Shown here in pieces: positions 1 to 5,691 of a DNA stretch of 8,991 bases. Made by a program: the position numbers and the translations under genes. This stretch comes from Spirochaetaceae bacterium. GTDB taxonomy: Bacteria; Spirochaetota; Spirochaetia; UBA9216. The stretch's first letter is position 1, and each line of letters starts with the position of its first letter. The stretch lies in the NCBI GenBank assembly GCA_028527945.1, contig JAQQAK010000133.1, positions 1 to 8,991 of the forward strand. The letters run 5' to 3'. A model generated the notes under the pieces. That model was not told the DNA's origin. It saw only the letters and a list, made by a program, of their open reading frames with translations, and searched no databases.

Positions 1-347
1 TGGTTGATCATGATGCTATAAATATGCCAGTTATTTTCTGAATTATCAGTTCCAGTATTTATGTATACATAAATATCATTGATAAGTGAAATTTGCCTGA
101 TTATTGGTTCTGAGAGTTGTTTTATTTTTTCCAAGATTTCAGTTTCAGAAAGTAGGAGTCCTTCTTCTGATAACTTTGTTTGTGTTATCACTGATTCTGT
201 AAAATCTTTTAAAAGTTTTCTTGAGTTATAAGTGATAGCAAAAATAAAAGAGCAGTAACCTATTATTATACCGAATATTACAAAATACAATGTAAGCTTA
301 TAGGAAAGCGAGAATTTCGCTTTCTTAAAATTTTGGGCGTTGCTCAT
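1..347 (-). CDS. N-terminal part of a membrane-anchored, probably sensory protein (runs off the left edge)
   Basis: An open frame on the minus strand starts at the ATG at 347-345 and stays open for 115 codons to the window edge, so the C-terminal part is missing. The protein starts with a short basic cytoplasmic segment (MSNAQNFKKAKFSLSYKL). One strongly hydrophobic helix follows at about residues 18-39, and then a charged, probably extracytoplasmic stretch from about residue 43. This is the usual start of a bacterial transmembrane receptor such as a chemotaxis receptor, histidine kinase, adenylate cyclase or SpoIIE-type phosphatase, but the diagnostic output domain lies outside the window, so the class cannot be named. 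An in-frame stop at 366-368 fixes the start region. No Shine-Dalgarno sequence is visible; a promoter-like sequence sits unusually close to the ATG. I am confident it is coding and unsure of function. Confidence 0.75.
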   Translation of the reverse strand, partial: MSNAQNFKKAKFSLSYKLTLYFVIFGIIIGYCSFIFAITYNSRKLLKDFTESVITQTKLSEEGLLLSETEILEKIKQLSEPIIRQISLINDIYVYINTGTDNSENNWHIYSIMIN

Positions 348-354
348 GCAACTG

Positions 355-383
355 ATAATAAAATTTTAAATATTTTATGTGAA
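355..383 (-). promoter_or_regulatory. Candidate sigma-70 promoter for the left-edge membrane protein
   Basis: Read on the minus strand there is TTCACA (383-378), a 17-base spacer and TATTAT (360-355). Each hexamer matches the housekeeping consensus at five of six positions and the spacing is ideal. Transcription would begin about at 348-347, practically on the ATG at 347, implying a leaderless message. The region is AT-rich, so a chance match is possible. Confidence 0.4.
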
Positions 384-428
384 CCACTAAAGGCATGAAA
401 TTTGCTTATCTTTTGTCGAATTTTGGTA

Positions 429-878
429 TTAATGTTTGATTACACTCCTTCCGCTGTAGCAAAGAGTACAGCCCAGTACATGTACGTGTTTTTTGCCAGG
501 TTTTTCAAAAACTCTTGCTATAATAACAGCGTCTGAAGGCAGCTCTTTTTTGCATACAGGGCACCGTCTTTTGTTCTTTGCGTCAGGTTTTTCACAGTAT
601 GGACAGCCATATATTTCCATCATGCTGTCAGGCTTTCCGGGGTATAAAACTGAGTGAACTCTCTCTCCGCTTACAAGAGGTTCTCCGCATAAAGGACAAT
701 GTCTGTTACTGACAGGTTTTTCTACTTTGGGTATTTCAACTTGCTTATTTCTTGTTTTAAAAAGATAAAACAAAAGAAGCATCAGAATAAGGCCGGAGAT
801 AATGAGTACTGCTATATGAAGACCAGTTATTGTTTCCATAGCTTTATGTATCGGGATTTTTTTACTTCGGGTTGACAT
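429..878 (-). CDS. Small membrane protein with two tandem zinc-ribbon modules
   Basis: I do not recognise a named family. With the ATG at 878 the protein has 149 residues. A short polar N-terminus is followed by one hydrophobic helix at about residues 21-41, a basic stop-transfer stretch, and a soluble, probably cytoplasmic, cysteine-rich C-terminus. That part holds two similar modules: CPLC (61-64) with CPYC (92-95), and CPVC (106-109) with CTLC (137-140). Both modules have exactly 27 residues between their CxxC pairs, which points to an internal duplication of a four-cysteine zinc ribbon. The frame can be extended to a GTG at 899, which would overlap rsmI and has no ribosome site; the ATG at 878 has a weak GGA four bases upstream. 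An ATG at 839 would still keep the helix. It is divergent from rsmI. A role in protein-protein or nucleic-acid contact at the membrane is a guess. Confidence 0.75.
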   Translation of the reverse strand: MSTRSKKIPIHKAMETITGLHIAVLIISGLILMLLLFYLFKTRNKQVEIPKVEKPVSNRHCPLCGEPLVSGERVHSVLYPGKPDSMMEIYGCPYCEKPDAKNKRRCPVCKKELPSDAVIIARVFEKPGKKHVHVLGCTLCYSGRSVIKH

Positions 879-891
879 TTCATCCAATAGG

Positions 892-1599
892 ATGAACACT
901 TTAATAATGGGAAATGAGACAGCAAGCCTCTATATTGTGGCTACTCCGATTGGTAATTTAAAAGATATAACATTAAGAGCTCTTGATGTTCTTAAAACTG
1001 TTGATGTTATTGCTTGTGAAGATACCAGGCATACATTAAGACTTTTAAACAGTTATTCAATAAGCAAGAAGTTAGTTAGCTGCCGTTCTGTAAATGAAGA
1101 AAAAGCTGCAGGACGTATTGTTGAGATGCTTGAAGATGGACTCAGTGTAGCTTATGCCTCAGACGCGGGTACTCCTGGAATAAGTGATCCCGGTAGTCGG
1201 CTTGTGCGAATTGTACGTGATGCAGGTTTTCCTGTCATTCCTGTTCCTGGGGCTTCTGCTTTTGCTTCTCTTGTGAGCATTGGTGCTTTCCCTGATAAGG
1301 CTGTAACATTTGAAGGATTCTTGTCGCCAAAACCCGGCCGAAGGCGAAAGAGGCTGAAAGAACTTCTGGAACGGCCGGAGGCTGCATTATTTTATGAATC
1401 TCCATTTAGAATAATCAAGCTTTTAACTGATATTGCCGATTTATTTCCTGAACGTGATATTTTGGTTGGACGTGAAATGACCAAAATTCATGAAGAATTT
1501 ATTGAAGGATCGGTAAACGAGGTTTTAGAGCAGCTTAGTGAACGGGAAAACATCAAAGGTGAGTTTTCCGTACTTGTCTCCGGGAAGAAAAAGAGTTAA
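892..1599 (+). CDS. rsmI: 16S rRNA (cytidine1402-2'-O)-methyltransferase RsmI
   Basis: RsmI uses S-adenosylmethionine to methylate the ribose of C1402 in the decoding centre of 16S rRNA. The family hallmarks are in order: LYIVATPIGNLKDITLRAL (about residues 13-31), the CEDTRHT motif (42-48), SDAGTPGISDPG (90-101), the VIPVPGASA turn (115-123), FEGFL (140-144), FYESPFRI (168-175) and VGREMTK (192-198). The protein is 235 residues, against about 286 in E. coli as I recall, and ends just after the catalytic domain, so the C-terminal helix-turn-helix-like extension is absent. The segment normally rich in His (LHDHNE in E. coli) reads CRSVNE here. Start choice is uncertain: the ATG at 892 and an ATG at 907 both lie before the conserved domain and neither has a good ribosome site. 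The stop codon overlaps the candidate -35 element of the flgM promoter. Confidence 0.95.
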   Translation: MNTLIMGNETASLYIVATPIGNLKDITLRALDVLKTVDVIACEDTRHTLRLLNSYSISKKLVSCRSVNEEKAAGRIVEMLEDGLSVAYASDAGTPGISDPGSRLVRIVRDAGFPVIPVPGASAFASLVSIGAFPDKAVTFEGFLSPKPGRRRKRLKELLERPEAALFYESPFRIIKLLTDIADLFPERDILVGREMTKIHEEFIEGSVNEVLEQLSERENIKGEFSVLVSGKKKS

Positions 1600-1624
1600 A
1601 CTAATTAAGTAAAGTTGCCGATAA
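1597..1624 (+). promoter_or_regulatory. Candidate sigma-28 (FliA) promoter of flgM
   Basis: GCCGATAA at 1617-1624 is a perfect copy of the sigma-28 -10 element. TAAA at 1597-1600 lies 16 bases upstream; the usual spacing is about 15. The TAAA includes the rsmI stop codon. Transcription would start near 1631, leaving a leader of about 18 bases that contains the flgM ribosome site (AAGGT at 1634-1638, 10 bases from the ATG). A second TAAAG at 1610-1614 is too close to the -10 to act as its -35. Confidence 0.75.
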
Positions 1625-1648
1625 TTCTATTGTAAGGTAGGTTTTGAA

Positions 1649-1933
1649 ATGACGATAGATCGACTTGGATCAATTGATCCATTATCACAAATAAACAAAG
1701 CTGGAAAGACCGGAAAAGCTGTTAAGCCTCAAGGTAGAGATACCATCAGTGTCTCTGATGAAGCTAAAAACCTTGGAGAAGTATATCGGGCTGCAGAAAT
1801 GGTAAAAGCCTCACCTGATATCAGAATGGATCGGGTTGAAGAAGTTAAGATGAAGCTTCAGGATCCAAATTATATTGACAGTAAAATCGGTGATGTGGCG
1901 GATCGTTTAATGGAAGCCTTTGGTCTGAATTAG
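1649..1933 (+). CDS. flgM: Anti-sigma-28 factor FlgM
   Basis: FlgM binds the flagellar sigma factor sigma-28 (FliA) and keeps it inactive until the hook-basal body is complete, so late flagellar genes switch on in order. At 94 residues it has the usual FlgM length. The N-terminal 45 residues are polar and probably disordered (MTIDRLGSIDPLS, then Lys/Gly-rich). The C-terminal half carries the family core: DTISVSDEAK (31-40), YRAAEMVKASPDIRMDRVEE (46-65, the sigma-binding region and most conserved part), VKMKLQDPNYID (66-77) and a final helix DVADRLMEAFG. A sigma-28-type promoter upstream and a strong terminator immediately downstream suggest a single-gene unit under feedback control by its own target. 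Neighbouring genes are not flagellar. Export through the flagellar apparatus is known for enteric FlgM; whether spirochaetes with periplasmic flagella do the same cannot be told from sequence. Confidence 0.95.
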   Translation: MTIDRLGSIDPLSQINKAGKTGKAVKPQGRDTISVSDEAKNLGEVYRAAEMVKASPDIRMDRVEEVKMKLQDPNYIDSKIGDVADRLMEAFGLN

Positions 1934-1955
1934 AAAGATTTTTAATATTATATTC

Positions 1956-1992
1956 AGCAGAGAGTGTTTTTCGCGCTTTCTGCTTTTTTTTT
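1956..1992 (+). terminator. Strong intrinsic terminator after flgM
   Basis: An 11-base-pair stem forms between 1956-1966 and 1974-1984 with only two G-U wobbles and no mismatch. It has a seven-base loop (1967-1973) and is followed by an unbroken run of nine T (1984-1992). It begins 22 bases after the flgM stop codon. The ribosome site of the next gene (AGGGGA, 1993-1998) starts directly after the T run. Confidence 0.85.
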
Positions 1993-2005
1993 AGGGGAAA
2001 AACCC

Positions 2006-3151
2006 ATGCAACAAGTTGTTTTAAATATTCCAGATAAAGTTTTTATGGGAACAGATTCTTTATGGCGTATAGCAGAAGAAGCTGTTAAGTATGGAAAACG
2101 GGCTTTGATTGTAACCGAGGCAAATGTTTCTGATGCTGGTATTCCTAAAAGAATTATAAAAATATTAGAATCTAAGGGCGTGTCTGCCATAGTTTATAAT
2201 AATATTGGACCAGGAACCACTATCGAAGCTATAGATGAGGCAGCAACTCTTGCCAAGATTGGTAAGGCTCAGCTTGTTATAGGAGTAGGCGGACTTAAAA
2301 CAATGTCTATTGCCCGTGGAGTTGCGCTTCTCACGGCATCTGAGTTAACTTCGCTTGAGTTTATTGATGGGGGGCATCCTCATAAAGTTCTTCCTATGTT
2401 GAGTGTTCCTACAGCCAGTCGTGACCCTTTTCTTTTCAAAGACAAAATAATGTTGATAGATAATCGAAACAGAAGCTGCCGGCTCCATTCAACTTCAGAT
2501 AATTTTCCGGCTGCTGTGTTTTTTGAACCGGGGCTTTCTGAAAGTATTCCTTCTGAAACATTTTCTTTTGTTGTTATGGAAACTTTAATGCATGCTATCG
2601 AAGGATATATGTCTACTAAAAGCAACTTCCTCTCTGAAAGTTTATTTTTAAAGGCAATTTCTTCTGTTGTAACAACATCTCGCCAGATGACAGACGATTC
2701 TGCTGATCCTGAAATACATGAAAGAGCTTCAAAGGCAGGATTTGTTACGGCATTAGGCTTGTCTATGGCCGGCCCAGGCTTTGGTACCGCGTTGTCAATG
2801 ATAATTTCCGCAAAGATAAAAGCTCCAAGGGTTTTAATCTCAGCTATTGTTCTTCCTGTTGTTCTGGAATATGGAATCAGAGTTTGTCCTGAAAAGATTG
2901 CTAGAATTGCTCCTATTTTAGGTGAGGTTCAGGATGAGCTTCCTATTTTAGCAAGGGCTGAAAAAGTTGTAGAAATAATTAGGCATAGAATAGGTCTTAA
3001 GCGTGTTCAACTTCGGCTTTCTGAATTTGGGTTGAAAGTTGATGATCTGCCATCCGTCGCTGAAGCTGTCAGGAATTTTGATTTCATTTCACAATTACCT
3101 TCAGTTTTAACAACCGAGGATCTTGTTCTCATGCTTAAGAAGATTCTGTAG
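2006..3151 (+). CDS. Degenerate iron-dependent alcohol/glycerol dehydrogenase-superfamily protein, probably without the usual metal site
   Basis: At 381 residues it has normal length for the iron-ADH / glycerol dehydrogenase / glycerol-1-phosphate dehydrogenase superfamily. It keeps the Rossmann-like N-terminal half (ALIVTEANVSDAGIPKRI at about 33-50; LVIGVGGLKTMSIARGVAL at 90-108) and the all-helical C-terminal half. Signature residues are altered. The GGGS/K..D.AK loop reads GGLKTMSIAR (95-104), so its Asp is Ser101. The PTTAGTGSE-like loop reads PTASRDPFLF (135-144). Of the four metal ligands in E. coli FucO (D196, H200, H263, H277), by-eye alignment gives Glu192, His196, Thr261 and Arg275. 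It may be a non-catalytic relative or use another chemistry. I chose the ATG at 2006 because AGGGGA lies seven bases upstream; a GTG at 1964 would put the start inside the terminator. Six bases separate it from the downstream methyltransferase gene. Confidence 0.8.
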   Translation: MQQVVLNIPDKVFMGTDSLWRIAEEAVKYGKRALIVTEANVSDAGIPKRIIKILESKGVSAIVYNNIGPGTTIEAIDEAATLAKIGKAQLVIGVGGLKTMSIARGVALLTASELTSLEFIDGGHPHKVLPMLSVPTASRDPFLFKDKIMLIDNRNRSCRLHSTSDNFPAAVFFEPGLSESIPSETFSFVVMETLMHAIEGYMSTKSNFLSESLFLKAISSVVTTSRQMTDDSADPEIHERASKAGFVTALGLSMAGPGFGTALSMIISAKIKAPRVLISAIVLPVVLEYGIRVCPEKIARIAPILGEVQDELPILARAEKVVEIIRHRIGLKRVQLRLSEFGLKVDDLPSVAEAVRNFDFISQLPSVLTTEDLVLMLKKIL

Positions 3152-3157
3152 GCCTTA

Positions 3158-3967
3158 ATGATAACTATTAGAAAGCTGCAAACTTTAAAGCCTGAGACTC
3201 TTAAACGTAAAACAGCAGTTATTCTCCAGTCTTTTGAGCAGGATTTGATAGCTCAGCGTAGCGTGAATGAAATTTACTTGTCTGAACTTGTTAAAATAAT
3301 TTCAGAAGTATTTGCGGATGATTCCAGAATTAGCTCTTCTTCGCTTGATATTCTTTCTCGTATTGATGAGATGTCTTCTGAAGAAATGTTAAGAGCTTTA
3401 AACTCATTGCGGCATCTTATTCTTCAGTTTTTAGGAACCGAGCCGGCTGATTGGGATCTTTCTGTTGATAGAAGCCCTTCAAGTAAGGCGTCTGTTAGTT
3501 CTATGGGAGAGAGCTGTTTTGAAATCTTTTTAGATGATATAAGATCACCTTTTAATGTTGGCTCTATTTTTCGAACCGCTGAAGCTTTTGGGGTTAGCAA
3601 AATTTACTTGAGTCCTGATTGTCCAAGTCCTGAACATGCCAGGGCAAGACGTTCGTCTATGGGGACTGCTGATTTAGTTGATTGGGAATATATTTCAAGA
3701 GATGAATGTTTTTCAAGAATGAGGGAGCTGGACATTCCTGTTTTTGCTCTGGAATTGGGAGGTACGTCTGTTACAGATTTTCAATTTCCTGAAAGAGCTC
3801 TTGCTGTTATTGGTTCTGAAGAACTAGGAATTAGTCCTGAGGCCAGAGCTGCCTCAGGAAATAGTTCTGGGTTATTATCTATTCCTGTTTATGGGAAAAA
3901 AGGCTCTTTGAATGTTTCTTCGGCTTTTGCAATTATGATGCATTGCTGGGCCTCATTTTTGTTTTAA
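3158..3967 (+). CDS. SPOUT-class (TrmH/SpoU family) RNA 2'-O-methyltransferase with a helical N-terminal extension
   Basis: Members of this family transfer a methyl group from S-adenosylmethionine to a ribose of tRNA or rRNA using a knotted dimeric domain. The three motifs are present: motif 1 as DDIRSPFNVGSIFRTAEAFG (126-145, with Asn133 and the catalytic Arg139), motif 2 as AVIGSEELGIS (216-226, Glu221), and motif 3 as SIPVYGKKGSLNVSSAFAIM (241-260, with Ser250 and Asn252). The catalytic domain spans about 120-269. The first 110 residues are a predicted mostly helical region with no resemblance I can see to the L30e-like substrate domain of RlmB-type enzymes, so the target RNA cannot be assigned. 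An AGG overlapping the upstream stop codon (3150-3152) serves the ATG at 3158, so it is probably translationally coupled to the dehydrogenase homologue. The gene ends the plus-strand run and converges on the HDOD gene. Confidence 0.9.
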   Translation: MITIRKLQTLKPETLKRKTAVILQSFEQDLIAQRSVNEIYLSELVKIISEVFADDSRISSSSLDILSRIDEMSSEEMLRALNSLRHLILQFLGTEPADWDLSVDRSPSSKASVSSMGESCFEIFLDDIRSPFNVGSIFRTAEAFGVSKIYLSPDCPSPEHARARRSSMGTADLVDWEYISRDECFSRMRELDIPVFALELGGTSVTDFQFPERALAVIGSEELGISPEARAASGNSSGLLSIPVYGKKGSLNVSSAFAIMMHCWASFLF

Positions 3968-4001
3968 AAAAATGTTTAGCTACTTTTTACTGGAAAGTTT
4001 T

Positions 4002-4030
4002 CAAGTCCAGGATTAACGCTCCCGGACTTG
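4002..4030. terminator. Hairpin between convergent genes, possible two-way terminator
   Basis: Perfect seven-base arms CAAGTCC (4002-4008) and GGACTTG (4024-4030) can extend by two more G-C pairs (4010-4011 with 4021-4022) past one A-C mismatch. It lies between the stop codons of the methyltransferase gene (plus) and the HDOD gene (minus). The plus side is followed by a T-rich but broken stretch, and the minus side by no T run, so termination strength is unclear. Confidence 0.5.
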
Positions 4031-4036
4031 TATGGT

Positions 4037-5518
4037 TTATTCATTATTTTGTTTTGATTTCTCAAAGGCGTCAGACAACCTTTCAATTATCTGATTAAAT
4101 TGCTCTTCTGACTGAATGCCGTAATTTCTTAGTATATTTGAATTTATCTGTTCAAACAACAGTTCGTCTGTTTCAACATTTGCCATTGAGTTTGCTATAT
4201 AAACAGTATTAACAACATCTGCGAATTCTGCCGGAGCTTCTTCTGGGGTATGATGGTAAGATATTGCTGCAATAAGCGGAGGCGGAAAATTCCATTTTTT
4301 AGAAATTCTGCCTCCTATTACCGCATGGTTCAGGCCGGCAGAGAGTTCTTCCATTATGTTGCTTTCAAGTTGTCTGTCATTACAGAACTTGGATATTTTT
4401 TCAAGTAAATCGGGATGAACATTAGAAAATACGATCTTACCTATGTCGTGAAGAATTCCTCCAACATAGGCGTCATCAAGTAAATCACGCTTTTTCTTAA
4501 AGTTCTTGGCAAGATTGTATGAATAAAATGCCACTCTGTATGAGTGATCCCATAATGCTTTTTGATCAGTTTTTAAAATTCTCTGTGTTCCTGTTGAAAA
4601 CAGCATGTTTTTTATTCCACGCAGCCCCATCAGTTTTACCGCTTCAACAATATTGTCCACTTTTTTGGGTAGCATAAACTGGGCTGAGTTTACAGATTTT
4701 AATAAATCCGCGGTAAGCGCTGGATCCATGCTTATTTGTCTTGCAATATCTGTTAATTCTGAATCAGGATCATTTATGAGTTTTTGAATTATAGTTACAT
4801 TTTCCGGAAATTGGGGGAGTTGATCTATTTCTTCAACAATTTCTTCAGATAACTGATCCATATTTTCCGCCTGAATTTCAGAAAACGGAATTGTTATTTT
4901 AGCGACAGTTTCATCTCCCTCAACATCTATGTCAAAAGCATCTTCATTTAGACCTATTTTTTTCAGCATTAGAACAAGAATTACTATTCCTAGGCCTGCG
5001 CCTTCAGAATCATCCAAGACAGAAGAAAGTGCTTCTTCCATTGATTCAAATGCTCTTGATCTTGCAATTCGATCATAAACTCTTATCTGTTCTTTTTGCG
5101 ATATGAGCGCATTATTTTTTATAGACATTGTAAAAGAGTCGTTTGTAGAATGGAAGACTACTTTTATATAAAGTCCTGCTTCTTCCTGTTTTTGCAGCCA
5201 GTAGTCAATATTTCCAAGAGTCTCTTTTTTAAAGGATTCCATTCCTGCTGTATAATCTTCAGGATCTTCTATATCGAGGTTTTTTTCTGAAAAATAAACT
5301 CTTTTGGTGTTTGCTTTTTTTGCGTTTACAGCAAGTTCTCTCATGCAATAGCCTACACGATCTATCAACTCGGCTTGTCCAAATTTTTCAAGGTAAACAG
5401 CAAGAACTTCCTCTATATAATTTTCCATTTCTCGCGGCATTTTATAGGTTTTTAATGTTAATGGGACACTTGAAACAATTGCCTTATTAATCTTTGCGGT
5501 GTCTACTTTTTTAGTCAT
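4037..5518 (-). CDS. Regulatory protein with an N-terminal GHKL-ATPase-like domain and a C-terminal HDOD domain
   Basis: Two modules are visible (numbering from the first ATG at 5521). Residues about 25-215 resemble a GHKL (histidine-kinase-type) ATPase: an N-box RELAVNAKKAN (61-71, Glu62 and Asn66) and a glycine loop EGAGLGIVI (173-181). The position of the D-x-G box reads IKNNALIS (134-141), so it is degenerate. Residues about 235-450 form an HDOD domain, starting LPQFPENVTIIQKL and ending before a helical tail. HD-type metal residues seem retained: His326 (WDHS), His358-Asp359 (LHDIGK), His399 and His423-424. No GYP motif is present, so it is not a classic cyclic-di-GMP phosphodiesterase. 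It is probably a signalling protein; its ligand is unknown. Two ATGs are adjacent; GGAG lies five bases before the second (5518) but only two before the first (5521), so I chose 5518 (493 residues). Confidence 0.85.
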   Translation of the reverse strand: MTKKVDTAKINKAIVSSVPLTLKTYKMPREMENYIEEVLAVYLEKFGQAELIDRVGYCMRELAVNAKKANTKRVYFSEKNLDIEDPEDYTAGMESFKKETLGNIDYWLQKQEEAGLYIKVVFHSTNDSFTMSIKNNALISQKEQIRVYDRIARSRAFESMEEALSSVLDDSEGAGLGIVILVLMLKKIGLNEDAFDIDVEGDETVAKITIPFSEIQAENMDQLSEEIVEEIDQLPQFPENVTIIQKLINDPDSELTDIARQISMDPALTADLLKSVNSAQFMLPKKVDNIVEAVKLMGLRGIKNMLFSTGTQRILKTDQKALWDHSYRVAFYSYNLAKNFKKKRDLLDDAYVGGILHDIGKIVFSNVHPDLLEKISKFCNDRQLESNIMEELSAGLNHAVIGGRISKKWNFPPPLIAAISYHHTPEEAPAEFADVVNTVYIANSMANVETDELLFEQINSNILRNYGIQSEEQFNQIIERLSDAFEKSKQNNE

Positions 5519-5622
5519 CATCTCTCCAGATTGCTATTTATCCAACTGCTTGCCGAAGCAAAAAATAAACAAAGTACTTTATATAATTAGGGTTCCTGAT
5601 TACTTCAGAAAGACTTTTGATA

Positions 5623-5652
5623 AGTATAATTTTCTCTATACGCTAATGTCAA
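5623..5652 (-). promoter_or_regulatory. Candidate sigma-70 promoter of the HDOD gene
   Basis: On the minus strand a perfect TTGACA (5652-5647) is followed by an 18-base spacer and TATACT (5628-5623), which matches TATAAT at five of six positions. Transcription would start near 5616, giving a leader of roughly 95 bases. In this leader a short stem with a UUCG loop is possible at 5550-5561. The promoter lies after the Lon-homologue stop codon, so the HDOD gene can be transcribed alone. Confidence 0.65.
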
Positions 5653-5655
5653 TAT

Positions 5656-5671
5656 GAAATATTAATATTTC
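5656..5671. repeat. Perfect 16-base palindrome next to the HDOD promoter
   Basis: GAAATATTAATATTTC is a perfect inverted repeat with no spacer, three bases upstream of the -35 hexamer. It could be an operator, an AT-rich activating element, or chance in AT-rich DNA. Confidence 0.4.
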
Positions 5672-5691
5672 GGCAAACAAAAAACATAATA

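Noticed and set aside
872..905. TTGACA at 872-877 followed by TTTAAT at 900-905 as an rsmI promoter
   Set aside because: The spacer is 22 bases, too long, and the implied start would fall after both candidate rsmI start codons.
1610..1624. TAAAG at 1610-1614 as the -35 of the sigma-28 promoter
   Set aside because: It is only two bases from GCCGATAA; the TAAA at 1597-1600 has workable spacing.
1964..2005. GTG at 1964 as start of the dehydrogenase homologue
   Set aside because: It lies in the terminator stem, and the extra 14 residues are an artefact of its T-rich arm. The ATG at 2006 has a strong ribosome site.
5550..5561. Short UUCG-loop stem in the HDOD leader as a riboswitch or terminator
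   Set aside because: There are only four base pairs, no T run follows, and I see no further conserved structure around it.
5550..5678. TTGCCGAA copies in opposite orientation at both ends of the Lon-HDOD gap as a long inverted repeat
   Set aside because: Only eight bases match across more than 100 bases; this is easily chance.
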